NCBI RefSeq assembly: GCF_049701115.1
Contig: NZ_JBNATX010000007.1
Span: forward strand, 1-63,127
Direction: 5' to 3'
Source: Thermoanaerobacter sp049701115
Lineage (GTDB): Bacteria; Bacillota; Thermoanaerobacteria; Thermoanaerobacterales; Thermoanaerobacteraceae
DNA: 63,127 nt
In this document: in pieces, positions 33,553-42,803 of the stretch
Layout: each line of letters opens with the position of its first letter
Position numbering within the stretch: position 1 is the first letter of the stretch
The notes under the pieces: model-generated
What the model saw: the letters and a program-made list of their open reading frames with translations, nothing else
Told to the model about the DNA's origin: nothing
Database searches by the model: none
Program-made: the position numbers and the translations under genes

Positions 33553-34905
33553 TTACCTCCTCAAACCCAGAACAGCCTTTTTAAAGGCATTACCTCTCTC
33601 TTCGAAATTTTTAAACATATCCCAACTAGCGCAAGCAGGTGATAGAAGAACAGAATCCCCCTTTTCCGCTACTTCAAAAGCCTTATTAACAGCCTGCTCC
33701 ATAGAATTTACTAAAAATATGTCTTCTTCGGGATAACCTTTTAAAAGCGCTGCTTCTTTTATCTTTTCGGCTGTCTGTCCCATTAGAATCAGTTTTTTCA
33801 CCCGTTTATCAAAGGCTTTAACAAATTCTTCGAAGCTACTTCCTTTATCGTACCCTCCTGCAATTAGTACTATTGGAGTCTTAAGAGCCTGGATAGCTTT
33901 TATCGAAGCATCCGGATTAGTTCCCTTAGAATCGTTATAAAATCTTATCCCCTCTATCTCAGCCACAAATTCTATCCTATGCTCTACCCCTTTAAAAGTC
34001 TTGAGCGTGGTACTTATTACCTCAACATCAATCCCAGAAAGATAAGCTATTGATGAAGCCGCCAATGCATTTTCTAGATTATGCTCTCCAGGAATATATA
34101 TTTCTTCTACTTTAATAACCTTCTTGTTTTCTATATAGAGAAAATCTCCTTTTACATAAGCTCCATATTTCAAAACCTTTTTCCTGCTAAAAGGGAAAAC
34201 TTTGGCCCGTGCTTTCTCTTTTAAATTCCAAACCACAGTGTCATCACAATTTAACACAACATAATCTTCCTCCTTTTGATTCTCAAAGATTCTCCCTTTT
34301 ATTCTAACATAATTTTCAAAAGTTTTATGTCTGTCAAGGTGATCGGGAGTTATGTTTATTATACAACTTATCCTGGGTCTGAACTCTTTTATAGTTTCAA
34401 GCTGAAAACTACTGATTTCTGCCACAATATAGTCATGAGGCATAGCTTCTAAAGCAGCATAAATCAGCGGATAACCTATATTTCCGGCAACATATACTTT
34501 TCTACCAGCATTTTTAAGCATTTCGCCTAATAAAGAAGTTGTGGTAGTCTTACCGTTAGTACCTGTTATTGCATAAATAGGAGCTTTTGACAATCTGTAA
34601 GCGAGCTCTACTTCTCCTATTATCTCAAGTCCCATCTCTTCTGCGGTTTTCGCTATTTCTGAATCTAACGGTATGCCCGGGCTTAAAACCACAAGCTCTA
34701 TTCCTTCTAAAAATTCTTTCCTGAAATCGCCCAGTCTTATCTCTAAAGGCAACCCCTCTAACCTTTCTAAAACTTCTTTTAAAGCTGTTTCATCTCTTTT
34801 ATCATAAGCTACCACTTTTGCTCCTAAATTGACAAGTACCTGACAAAGTGCTGTACCACTTACGCCTAGCCCTCCTACAAATATTTTTTTACCTTTGAGC
34901 TCCAT
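33553..34905 (-). CDS. murD: UDP-N-acetylmuramoylalanine--D-glutamate ligase
   Basis: About 450 residues. The N-terminal Rossmann-like KIFVGGLGVSG is followed by the P-loop ITGTNGKTTTTSLLG (about 110-124) and a C-terminal ligase domain with YNDSKGTNPDASIKAI. It adds D-Glu to UDP-MurNAc-L-Ala. The ATG at 34905 has GGGAG upstream; a GTG at 34914 is less likely. Confidence 0.97.
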   Translation of the reverse strand: MELKGKKIFVGGLGVSGTALCQVLVNLGAKVVAYDKRDETALKEVLERLEGLPLEIRLGDFRKEFLEGIELVVLSPGIPLDSEIAKTAEEMGLEIIGEVELAYRLSKAPIYAITGTNGKTTTTSLLGEMLKNAGRKVYVAGNIGYPLIYAALEAMPHDYIVAEISSFQLETIKEFRPRISCIINITPDHLDRHKTFENYVRIKGRIFENQKEEDYVVLNCDDTVVWNLKEKARAKVFPFSRKKVLKYGAYVKGDFLYIENKKVIKVEEIYIPGEHNLENALAASSIAYLSGIDVEVISTTLKTFKGVEHRIEFVAEIEGIRFYNDSKGTNPDASIKAIQALKTPIVLIAGGYDKGSSFEEFVKAFDKRVKKLILMGQTAEKIKEAALLKGYPEEDIFLVNSMEQAVNKAFEVAEKGDSVLLSPACASWDMFKNFEERGNAFKKAVLGLRR

Positions 34906-34917
34906 ATATCGCACTCC

Positions 34918-35868
34918 CTAACTTAAACTGTAAAAGGAAACAAACAAAGATAAAAGAGTCAATAGCCAAAAGCTATAAACTACCTTTTCCTCTTTCCACC
35001 CAGAAAGCTCAAAATGATGGTGTAAAGGACTCATCTTAAAAATTCTTTTTCCAAACAGTTTAAAAGAAAACACCTGCAAAATAACCGAAAGAGCCTCCAG
35101 TACATAAATCAACCCTAAAATAGGCAATATCAAGGGGAGTTTAGTAAGAAGCGCAACCGTCGCTATTGCTCCTCCAATTGCAAGAGAACCCGTATCCCCC
35201 ATAAATACCTCTGCAGGATATCTATTATACCTTAAAAAGCCTATTAGCCCTCCCACTAAAGAAGCGCTGAAAATTCCATAAACTCCATTGTTTAGAAACA
35301 AACCAATCATTGCAAAAAAAGACATTACAATAGCAGACACACCAGCCGCCAATCCATCAAGTCCATCCGTTAGATTTACACTGTTGGCAGTCCCCACAAT
35401 TATAAACAAAGCAAAAGGTACATAAAAATTCGCTAAATCAATTGAACTCTTGAAAAAGGGCACAATTATGTCTGTCCCTACGTTTTCTTTCACAAACCAC
35501 GAGATTATGAAAGCAAGCAAAAACTGGCTCAATAGTTTTTCTCTCGCGCGAAGCCCCAAAGGCCTTTTAAAATAGACCTTTAGAAAATCATCTGCAAAAC
35601 CTATAGAGCCAAATCCTAAAAAACCCAGTAGAAGTACAAAGAAATCTTTGTTCCAAGGTGAAATAAGTAGAGAAACTAATAGAGTGGATAGTATAAACAT
35701 TACTCCCCCCATTGTTGGGGTACCTGATTTTTTTAAATGAGTTGAGGGTCCATCTTCCCTCACCTTTTGCCCCAATTTCAGCTTTCGCAAATAAGGAATA
35801 ATAAATTTCCCTAAAGCAATTGTTACAATAAAGGATAACAAAGTTGCAAACATCATCTTTTGTAACAT
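34918..35868 (-). CDS. mraY: Phospho-MurNAc-pentapeptide-transferase
   Basis: 316 residues, ten membrane segments. Catalytic motifs are GFADDFLKVYFKRPLG, NLTDGLDGLAAG and the C-terminal SPLHHHFELSGW. It makes lipid I. It is directly downstream of murE (21 bp); the usual murF between them is missing. Confidence 0.97.
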   Translation of the reverse strand: MLQKMMFATLLSFIVTIALGKFIIPYLRKLKLGQKVREDGPSTHLKKSGTPTMGGVMFILSTLLVSLLISPWNKDFFVLLLGFLGFGSIGFADDFLKVYFKRPLGLRAREKLLSQFLLAFIISWFVKENVGTDIIVPFFKSSIDLANFYVPFALFIIVGTANSVNLTDGLDGLAAGVSAIVMSFFAMIGLFLNNGVYGIFSASLVGGLIGFLRYNRYPAEVFMGDTGSLAIGGAIATVALLTKLPLILPILGLIYVLEALSVILQVFSFKLFGKRIFKMSPLHHHFELSGWKEEKVVYSFWLLTLLSLFVSFYSLS

Positions 35869-35889
35869 CTTACCTTATCCTCTCCTGGA

Positions 35890-37338
35890 TTATTTTTTAA
35901 GTTCATTCAAAATCTCCTTCACTATTTCTCTCTCATCAAAAGGAATTACTTTATCTCCTATTACTTGATATGTCTCATGTCCTTTCCCTGCCAGTATTAT
36001 TACATCATTTTTTTGAGCATTTAAAAGTGCATATCTTATTGCTTCTTTTCTATCCTCTATCACCACATACGGACAATTTGTCTTTTTTACTCCTTCTTCA
36101 ATCTGCTTAATTATTTCTTTAGGATCTTCTGACCTGGGATTATCAGATGTTAAAATGCAAAAATCGGCATATTTGCCTGCAACCTCTCCCATTAGAGGCC
36201 TCTTTGTCTTATCCCTATCTCCTCCTGCCCCAAAAACCAGTATCTTCCTTCCCGCCTCATATTCCTTTAAGGCTTCCATTATATTTCTTATCCCATCTGG
36301 TGTATGGGCATAGTCAATAAATACATAAAAATCTCTTTCTGTATCAACAGGTTCAAACCTTCCTTTAACCGTCACATGACTTAATGCTTCTCTAACACTC
36401 CTTAGAGGAATCCCTAGGAAGTCCGCCACGGTAATGGCAGCCAAAGCATTGTATACGCTAAAGAGCCCTGGTATTTTTAGAGAAAAGTCCTCTTTCCTGT
36501 CCTGTATCTGGACCTTAAATTTGACTCCACTTAAACTGTTTTTTATCTCCTTTGCCATAACATATGCAAAATCTTTTATACCATAAGTTAACACTTTCCC
36601 TTTTGAACTTTCTATCATCATAGAAGCGTATTTGTCATCAATATTTATTACAGAGGCCTTTTTAGCCATCTTAAAGAGTTTACTTTTTGTCTTTGCATAT
36701 TCTTCCATGTTTTCATGAAAATCAAGATGGTCTTGGGATAAATTAGTAAAAACTGCTATATCAAAATCACAAGAATCAACTCTATTTAGAGCCAGCGAAT
36801 GAGAAGACACCTCCATTACTACATATTTGACTCCCTCATTTACCATTAGACTGAAAAGCTCCTGTAAGTCTAGAGATTCTGGAGTAGTATGAGTTGTAGG
36901 AATCACTTTGTCCCCTATCATATTCTGTATCGTTCCCACCAGTCCTACCTTGTTATTCTGCTGCTCTAAGATAGCTTTTAACATATAAGTTACAGAGGTC
37001 TTCCCGTTAGTACCCGTAATTCCTATCAAAGTTAGTTTACTGGTAGGATTGTTATAAAAATTAGAAGCAATTTTTGCCATGGCTGCTCTGGCATCATCAA
37101 CCTTTACCACTGTGATACCCGGGTATTCTACTATATCCCTGTCGGTCACAACAGCCACAGCACCGTTTTTCACTGCCTCTTCTAAGTACAAGAGTCCATC
37201 CGTCTTAAATCCTTTTATCGCTATAAAAAGATACTTAGGTTTAGCCTTCCTTGAATCGTAACATACCCCACTTATATCCACATTGGGATTCCCTTTTATC
37301 TCGTGTTTTACCCCTTTTAATAGATCTATAAGTCTCAT
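35890..37338 (-). CDS. murE: UDP-MurNAc-tripeptide ligase, meso-diaminopimelate type
   Basis: About 482 residues. The P-loop is GITGTNGKTSVTYML (near 110), and the substrate-selecting motif is DNPRSEDP. In characterised MurE enzymes DNPR marks meso-diaminopimelate specificity, so I infer DAP-type peptidoglycan. The start is the ATG of MRLIDLLKG with GAGGAGG upstream; the frame upstream to 37368 lacks support. Confidence 0.96.
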   Translation of the reverse strand: MRLIDLLKGVKHEIKGNPNVDISGVCYDSRKAKPKYLFIAIKGFKTDGLLYLEEAVKNGAVAVVTDRDIVEYPGITVVKVDDARAAMAKIASNFYNNPTSKLTLIGITGTNGKTSVTYMLKAILEQQNNKVGLVGTIQNMIGDKVIPTTHTTPESLDLQELFSLMVNEGVKYVVMEVSSHSLALNRVDSCDFDIAVFTNLSQDHLDFHENMEEYAKTKSKLFKMAKKASVINIDDKYASMMIESSKGKVLTYGIKDFAYVMAKEIKNSLSGVKFKVQIQDRKEDFSLKIPGLFSVYNALAAITVADFLGIPLRSVREALSHVTVKGRFEPVDTERDFYVFIDYAHTPDGIRNIMEALKEYEAGRKILVFGAGGDRDKTKRPLMGEVAGKYADFCILTSDNPRSEDPKEIIKQIEEGVKKTNCPYVVIEDRKEAIRYALLNAQKNDVIILAGKGHETYQVIGDKVIPFDEREIVKEILNELKK

Positions 37339-37419
37339 AATAGGCCTCCTCGCACCGATAATGACCAATTGCTATCATTAATAGTATAGCACAATTATCT
37401 ATTTTGCATAGAGGTTACT

Positions 37420-39495
37420 TTAATTTTCCCTCGGCCTAAATTCGACTTCTACAACCTCGCCCTTTTTAACAAGTGTACCTTTCTCAGGTTTTTGGTTAAC
37501 TGCAAATCCCGTTCCTTTTATTTTTATTTTCAAGCCAAGACTATTCAAAATTTCTGTAGCCTCTTTCACACTTTTCCCTTTTAAATCCGGTACTACTACC
37601 TCTTCATTTGGAGCTTCATCTAAATACAATACAATTTTAGTATTTTCTTCCACCAAAGCCCCTGGCTTTGGCATCTGATCGACCACAGAATCCCCATTGC
37701 CCTGCAAAATAAAATCAAGCTTCCTTTCAAGTATAATCTTTTCAGCCTCGTATAGCTTCATTTTTCTTACTTCTGGAACCATCACCATTTCACGTGTTGT
37801 CATCCCTTTCGGCTGGACCTCTAAATACTTTAAAGTATCCTCCAAAATGCTTTTAACAACAGGCGCTGCCAGTTGACTTCCAAAATGGGTTTCTGGATTA
37901 TTGGGTTCATCTATGACAACCAGTACAATTACCCTTGGATCATCTGCCGGAGCAAATCCTACAAAAGAAGCCACATATTTCCCAGGCATATATTTTTCTG
38001 TTGTCCCTGTTTTACCTGCCACATCAAATCCTTCGATATAACCTGCCCTACCAGTGCCTTCCGCCACCACACTCTTTAGTATTTCCCTCATTGTAGCGGA
38101 AGTTTCCTCTGAAATAACCCTTCTTATGACTTTTGGTTTAAATTCTTTAACTATTTTCCCTTTTGCATCAACAACTGCCTTCACTATCTGAGGTTGCATC
38201 AATTTTCCTCCGTTAGCTATTGCAGCAACCGCTGTGATCATCTGAAGAGGTGTCACTGCTATACCCTGTCCAAAGGAATTAGTCGCTAGTTCCACAGGAC
38301 CTACCCTCTCTTCAGGCATTACAAGTCCCGGCGCTTCTCCGGGAAGAAGAATACCTGTAGGCTTTCCAAATCCAAAATCTCTTATGTATTTATACAGCCT
38401 TTCAACTCCTAACCTCTGTCCTACGGTAACAAAAACCACATTGCAAGAATTCTGCACTCCTTTTACAAAATCTTCACTCCCGTGAGTAGCCCAGCAATTA
38501 ATCCTGTGCCCCGCAACCGTGGTGTAACCCGGGCAATAAAATTGCTCGTGCAAGCTTACCACTTTTTCTTCTAATGCAGCAGCAGCAGTTATTGTTTTAA
38601 ACACAGACCCCGGTTCATAGGAATCAGAAATTGCTTTATTTCGCCAACGCCTGTACCATTCTTCTTGAGAACCTTCAAAAGGATTATTTGGATCAAAATT
38701 AGGCCTATTAGCCAAAGCCAATATTTCTCCTGTTTTAGGGTCCATAACAATAGCAGATATACCTTTTGACGGTTTAGAATGTACCATCGCTTGATTTAAG
38801 GCTTTCTCGGTAAAATGTTGTATTGTCTCATCAATAGTTAAAATCACATTATATCCAGGAAAAGGTTCAAAATACTCCTCTTCTCCCTCTTCCACCTTTC
38901 TTCCTAGAGCATCTATGGGCATGGTAAACTTCCCAGGTACTCCTCTTAAAAAATTATCAAATACGAGCTCTACTCCGTCTAATCCCTGGTTATCAATCCC
39001 TGTAAAACCCAACACATGGGAGGCTAAAGAGCCTTCAGGATAGAATCTCTTCATGTCTTCTGAAATTATTACTCCATCTATATTAATCCTCAATAAAGAC
39101 TTTGCTTTTTCCTCCTCTACTTGTTTTGCAATAACCACTTCCTGCAGATTCTTATTAGAGATTTTTTCTAAAATCTTTTTTTCATCAACTCCTACCACTT
39201 TTGCTAGAGTTTCTGCCACTACCTCTCTTTTAGAATCTGGAATTTCTTTTGGAATAACACTGATTTTATTTACACTAATGTTTTCAGCCAGAATCTTACC
39301 GTTTCTATCAAATATGTATCCTCTTTTGCCGTTTAATGACACATCCAACGTCCACTGAGGTAGCGCCATCTTTTGGTATTCTTCACCTTTTACCACCTGT
39401 ATAAATAAAAGTCTTATAATAAGCCCAAACACAACAGCAAAAGATATAAACACTAAAAAAAGAAGCCTTTTTTTTATAGAAACCGTTGGATGTAT
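37420..39495 (-). CDS. spoVD: Class B penicillin-binding protein with PASTA domains (SpoVD/PBP2B), apparent AUA start
   Basis: 691 residues if started at 39495. A membrane anchor (LLFLVFISFAVVFGLIIRLL) is followed by a PBP dimerisation domain, a transpeptidase domain with GSVFK (S-x-x-K), QNSCN and AGKTGTT, and two C-terminal PASTA domains (about 570-630 and 631-691). It cross-links peptidoglycan with an FtsW/SpoVE-type partner. No ATG, GTG or TTG follows the strong ribosome-binding site (AGGAGGG, 39503-39509) in frame; the first sense codon after an in-frame TAG is ATA, 7 bp away, giving MHPTVSIKKRLLFL. The next usual codon, GTG at 39453, would cut into the membrane segment and lacks a binding site. 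It is the only PBP of the cluster. Confidence 0.93.
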   Translation of the reverse strand: MHPTVSIKKRLLFLVFISFAVVFGLIIRLLFIQVVKGEEYQKMALPQWTLDVSLNGKRGYIFDRNGKILAENISVNKISVIPKEIPDSKREVVAETLAKVVGVDEKKILEKISNKNLQEVVIAKQVEEEKAKSLLRINIDGVIISEDMKRFYPEGSLASHVLGFTGIDNQGLDGVELVFDNFLRGVPGKFTMPIDALGRKVEEGEEEYFEPFPGYNVILTIDETIQHFTEKALNQAMVHSKPSKGISAIVMDPKTGEILALANRPNFDPNNPFEGSQEEWYRRWRNKAISDSYEPGSVFKTITAAAALEEKVVSLHEQFYCPGYTTVAGHRINCWATHGSEDFVKGVQNSCNVVFVTVGQRLGVERLYKYIRDFGFGKPTGILLPGEAPGLVMPEERVGPVELATNSFGQGIAVTPLQMITAVAAIANGGKLMQPQIVKAVVDAKGKIVKEFKPKVIRRVISEETSATMREILKSVVAEGTGRAGYIEGFDVAGKTGTTEKYMPGKYVASFVGFAPADDPRVIVLVVIDEPNNPETHFGSQLAAPVVKSILEDTLKYLEVQPKGMTTREMVMVPEVRKMKLYEAEKIILERKLDFILQGNGDSVVDQMPKPGALVEENTKIVLYLDEAPNEEVVVPDLKGKSVKEATEILNSLGLKIKIKGTGFAVNQKPEKGTLVKKGEVVEVEFRPREN

Positions 39496-39507
39496 CTAAA
39501 ATCCCTC

Positions 39508-39948
39508 CTATCTATTAAACACCCCCAATAACCTCATGAAAAAGCTATCTGTTCTTTTCATGGTTTCAGAAACTTCATTCTTTGCCATATTCGGCACGTA
39601 TTCCACTTTTACATACACAATTTGGTTCTTTTCAGGAACCTGCATTTTAAGCCTTTCTTTGGCGATCTCTTCGATTCTGGCAGGATTGCTCATCGAGGCA
39701 ATTTCTGCTCTGAGCTGTTGATTAATGTTCTCCGTATATTGTATCTGTTTTTCTAACTTATCTATGGCAAGAGATTTTTCATATATAAGTGCATATCTAT
39801 AAAGCACCAAAAGGCTTAAAGAGGCAATAATAGCTACTAAAACAAGATTTTTCAACTTGGCATTCTTTTTTGCTTTTTTCTCGGAACCTTTTTCATAAGA
39901 GGTATATGGGGGATATTGATAATTATAATCTTTTTGGGCTACTATCAA
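39508..39948 (-). CDS. ftsL: Cell division protein FtsL
   Basis: 146 residues: a Lys-rich cytoplasmic N-terminus, one membrane segment (LKNLVLVAIIASLSLLVLYRY) and an extracytoplasmic leucine-zipper-like coiled coil (about 75-125) including ARIEEIAKERLKMQVPEKNQIVYV, typical of the FtsL/DivIC type. Sequence conservation is low; position between rsmH and the PBP gene supports the call. The start is TTG with GGAGGTAGAATAAA. Its stop codon overlaps the ribosome-binding site of spoVD. Confidence 0.88.
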   Translation of the reverse strand: MIVAQKDYNYQYPPYTSYEKGSEKKAKKNAKLKNLVLVAIIASLSLLVLYRYALIYEKSLAIDKLEKQIQYTENINQQLRAEIASMSNPARIEEIAKERLKMQVPEKNQIVYVKVEYVPNMAKNEVSETMKRTDSFFMRLLGVFNR

Positions 39949-39976
39949 TTTATTCTACCTCCATTTCTTTTAGAAC

Positions 39977-40903
39977 TCACAGTTTCTCTGCCACCCTAAG
40001 TTTTGCACTTCTTGCCCTTGGATTCTCCTCCACTTCTTCCTTGGAAGGCAAAATAGGCTTTTTGGTTATAATTTTTATCATAGGCTCTTTACCACAAGTA
40101 CAGGGTAAATCAGGAGGGCAGGTACAGGGATTTTCGAGTTTTTTAAAAGTATTTTTTACTATTCTGTCTTCCAAGGAGTGGAAAGTAATCACCGCTATCC
40201 TCCCTTTCCCCCTCAATACCTCTACCATATCTTCTAACGCTTTATCCAAGTCTTTAAGTTCCTCATTTACTTCTATCCTTATGGCTTGAAAAGTTCTCTT
40301 TGCCGGATGAGGTCCTTCTCTTCGAGCAGAAGCCGGAATAGCTTTCTTTATAATCTCCACCAGCTGAGAAGTAGTCTTTATATCTCCCTTCTTTCTCTCC
40401 TCCACTATAAACCTCGCTATACGGGAAGCCCATTTCTCTTCTCCATATTCCCTTATCACTCTTTCTAGCTCTTTCTCTGAATATTTGTTCACAACATCAT
40501 AGGCAGAAAAAGGGGAGTTTTTGTCCATTCTCATATCAAGAGGAGCGTCCTTCATATAAGAAAAGCCCCTCTCCACTTCTTCCAGCTGGTAAGAGGAGAC
40601 CCCCAAATCCAAAATAACACCATCAATCTTTTTGATGCCCAAACCTCTTAATATCTCTTTTATATTTTTAAAATTATCTTTAATGAAAATCACATTTTCA
40701 TACATCTTTAGCCTTTCTTTAGCTGTCAAAATCGCTTCTTCATCTCTGTCAATTGCAATCAATTTTCCGGTGGTAAGCCTTTTTAATATCTCTTCCGAAT
40801 GGCCTCCACCACCTAATGTTCCATCTACATATATTCCCTGTGGGTTTATATTTAAATTTTCTATAGCCTCTTTAAGAAGCACACTTTTATGAAGGTATTC
40901 CAT
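39977..40903 (-). CDS. rsmH: 16S rRNA (cytosine-1402-N4)-methyltransferase
   Basis: 308 residues. SAM-binding motif YVDGTLGGGGHSEEIL (about residues 25-40), GVILDLGVSSYQLEEVERGF, and the ending NPRARSAKLRVAE. It methylates C1402 of 16S rRNA. It carries an extra cysteine-rich block near 258-267 (CTCPPDLPCTCG), which is common in Firmicute RsmH. Preceded by GAGGTAGAG, in part made by a local 24-bp duplication. Confidence 0.96.
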   Translation of the reverse strand: MEYLHKSVLLKEAIENLNINPQGIYVDGTLGGGGHSEEILKRLTTGKLIAIDRDEEAILTAKERLKMYENVIFIKDNFKNIKEILRGLGIKKIDGVILDLGVSSYQLEEVERGFSYMKDAPLDMRMDKNSPFSAYDVVNKYSEKELERVIREYGEEKWASRIARFIVEERKKGDIKTTSQLVEIIKKAIPASARREGPHPAKRTFQAIRIEVNEELKDLDKALEDMVEVLRGKGRIAVITFHSLEDRIVKNTFKKLENPCTCPPDLPCTCGKEPMIKIITKKPILPSKEEVEENPRARSAKLRVAEKL

Positions 40904-40913
40904 AAGTCTCTAC

Positions 40914-40961
40914 CTCAAATTCATATATTTAAGTTATCTCAAATTCATATATTGAAGTTAT
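40914..40961. repeat. 24-bp tandem duplication at the end of mraZ
   Basis: CTCAAATTCATATAT(T/G)AAGTTAT-type units follow each other directly (40914-40937 and 40938-40961, 23 of 24 bases identical). The inner unit encodes the last residues and stop codon of mraZ; the outer unit supplies the upstream bases of the rsmH ribosome-binding site. It looks like a recent local duplication. Confidence 0.85.
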
Positions 40962-41376
40962 CTAAATGCTCTGCAATTTCCTCAAAAGATACATCTGTGG
41001 TATTTGAATACTCCTCCCAAACCTCTTTGCTCCAAATTTCTACCCTTGTCGATACTCCTATAAATATAACGTCCTTTTCTATTCTCGCATGTTCCCTCAA
41101 ATGGGACGGTATAAGTATTCTTCCCTGTTTGTCCACCTCGCATTCAACGGCACCTGCAAGAAAAAATCTAGTAAAAGCTCTCGCATCTTTCTTGGTAAGA
41201 GGGAGCGTTTTTAGTTTTTCTTCTATATTTTTCCATTCATCCATTGAGTACACAAAAAGGCAGTTATCTAACCCTTTAGTGAGCACAAATTTTTCTCCTA
41301 ATTCCTCTCTAAATTTTACAGGAATTATGACTCTTCCCTTCGAATCAATTGTGTGTTCGTATTGCCCCATTAACAT
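40945..41376 (-). CDS. mraZ: Transcriptional regulator and division-cluster protein MraZ
   Basis: 143 residues, two AbrB-like MraZ half-domains: YEHTIDSKGRVIIPVKFRE and AVECEVDKQGRILIPSHLRE. MraZ forms rings and binds repeats upstream of its own gene, controlling the division and cell-wall cluster. Three to four 10-bp-spaced repeats are present just upstream. It is the first gene of the cluster. Confidence 0.96.
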   Translation of the reverse strand: MLMGQYEHTIDSKGRVIIPVKFREELGEKFVLTKGLDNCLFVYSMDEWKNIEEKLKTLPLTKKDARAFTRFFLAGAVECEVDKQGRILIPSHLREHARIEKDVIFIGVSTRVEIWSKEVWEEYSNTTDVSFEEIAEHLDNFNI

Positions 41377-41396
41377 GGCGCGTCCCCAACTTTCCT

Positions 41397-41432
41397 TTCA
41401 CATTCTCCCACTTACCACCACTATTCACCACT
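41397..41432 (-). promoter_or_regulatory. MraZ operator repeats
   Basis: On the minus strand AGTGGT (41427-41432), AGTGGT (41417-41422), AGTGGG (41407-41412) and a weaker TGTGAA (41397-41402) recur every 10 bp. This matches the GTGG-type repeats with 4-bp spacers bound by MraZ in other bacteria. They lie 20-55 bp before the mraZ start, between promoter and gene. A TTGATT sits about 30 bp further upstream as a possible -35. Confidence 0.78.
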
Positions 41433-41483
41433 TAATATGTTATTCTATATAAAATCAAAAAATCCTGCTAAATTTTTATAAAA

Positions 41484-41527
41484 AAATAAAAAAACAGGTC
41501 TTTAGACCTAGAAAAATCTAAAGACCT
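41484..41527 (-). terminator. Terminator of the M16 peptidase pair
   Basis: On the minus strand AGGTCTTTAGA and TCTAAAGACCT form an 11-bp stem with a 10-nt loop, then GTTTTTTTATTTTTT. The stop codon of the second peptidase gene lies in the first arm. Confidence 0.9.
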
Positions 41528-42800
41528 ATTTAACAGGGTATATAATAGACATCGCACTGTTTTCTTCTTTTAAATGATTCTCAACCCTTTTTGCTACATC
41601 CTCAAAATTTATCTGATGTAAAACTTTTAAATATTCCATCAAATCTATATCCTTCATGTACAGGTTTATAAAACTATAAGCTATGCTCTCCACTGAATTA
41701 AAAGTCCTAAGAAATTTCCCAATGTACTTTTTCTTTATTCTTTCAAAGGTCTCTCTGTCCAAAAAGTTTTTTTCATTGAAAGCATTGATAATAATATCCC
41801 TAACTTTAAGCGGTTCTTTTGACTGCCCACCTATTATAGTGTATCCATAGTCTATCTCTCCTGAATAATCAAAGCCAAAAGTACTATCTACAAGACCTTC
41901 CTGATATAGTTTTTCGTAAAGTTCAGAACTTCTACCGACAGCCATTTCTAATCCTATCTGCACTTCTAAACTCTTTTTCAATAAATCCCTTCCACCAAAG
42001 CCCACATCTGTGTCCTTGAAAGCCAAATTAAAAAGAGGAATAGAAACTTGCATTTTTTGAATTACTTCCTTTTTAAAAACTGTAGCAGGTTCTTCAGGAT
42101 AAATTCTTTTTATCTCCCCTTGTTTTTTTACTTGCCTTACATTTTCTTTTATGACCCTAAAAGTCTTATCGACATCGATATCCCCCACTGCAAATAAGAC
42201 CATATTTTCGGGGTGATAAAAGGTGTAATAACATTTGTATAAGATATCCTTATCAATCCTTGAAATGGACTCGATGCTGCCCGCTATATCTTTTTTTACA
42301 GGATATACATGATACAAAGCTTCCAGAGCATTAAAATATACTCTCCAACTGGGGTCATCCTGATACATTCTTATCTCTTGAGCTATTATCCCTTTTTCTT
42401 TCTCAACATTTTCATCAGTAAAGTAAGGATTTTGTACAAAATTGAGGAGAAGCTTCAAGTTATCATAAAAATTTTCAGTACTAGAAAATAAATAAGCGGT
42501 AGTAGTAAAATTGGTATATGCATTGGCAGAAGCTCCAAGTTGTGAAAATTTTTCAAAAACGCTACCTTCTTCCTCCTCAAACATTTTATGTTCAAGAAAA
42601 TGAGCTACACCATCGGGCACTTCAGTAACATAGTCATCTCCAGGGGCTATAAACTTACTGTCATTCGAACCAAACCTGGTTGCAAATATAGCAAACTGCT
42701 TTGTATATCCTTTCTTAGGCATCACATAAACTTTGAGCCCATTTTCAAGCTCTTCAAACAAAATCTTCTCTCTGACCTTTTCATCATAAACCTGCTGCAC
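41526..42800 (-). CDS. ymfH: M16 family zinc peptidase, catalytic partner (YmfH type)
   Basis: 424 residues, two M16 half-domains. The inverted zinc motif HFLEH is present in GVAHFLEHKMFEEEEG (about residues 68-83), with the third ligand Glu expected about 75 residues later (KEKGIIAQEIRMYQDDP). It pairs with the upstream protein that lacks this motif, as in other heterodimeric M16 pairs. Current annotation names such pairs after a role linked to EF-P 5-aminopentanol modification; nothing here tests that. The start is GTG with AAGGAGG upstream, 3 bp after the partner gene. Confidence 0.87.
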   Translation of the reverse strand: MQQVYDEKVREKILFEELENGLKVYVMPKKGYTKQFAIFATRFGSNDSKFIAPGDDYVTEVPDGVAHFLEHKMFEEEEGSVFEKFSQLGASANAYTNFTTTAYLFSSTENFYDNLKLLLNFVQNPYFTDENVEKEKGIIAQEIRMYQDDPSWRVYFNALEALYHVYPVKKDIAGSIESISRIDKDILYKCYYTFYHPENMVLFAVGDIDVDKTFRVIKENVRQVKKQGEIKRIYPEEPATVFKKEVIQKMQVSIPLFNLAFKDTDVGFGGRDLLKKSLEVQIGLEMAVGRSSELYEKLYQEGLVDSTFGFDYSGEIDYGYTIIGGQSKEPLKVRDIIINAFNEKNFLDRETFERIKKKYIGKFLRTFNSVESIAYSFINLYMKDIDLMEYLKVLHQINFEDVAKRVENHLKEENSAMSIIYPVK

Positions 42801-42803
42801 TGT

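Noticed and set aside
39453..39495. Frameshift at the run of eight A as the cause of the odd spoVD start
   Set aside because: Adding or removing an A does not bring an ATG, GTG or TTG near the ribosome-binding site, so a frameshift alone does not explain it.
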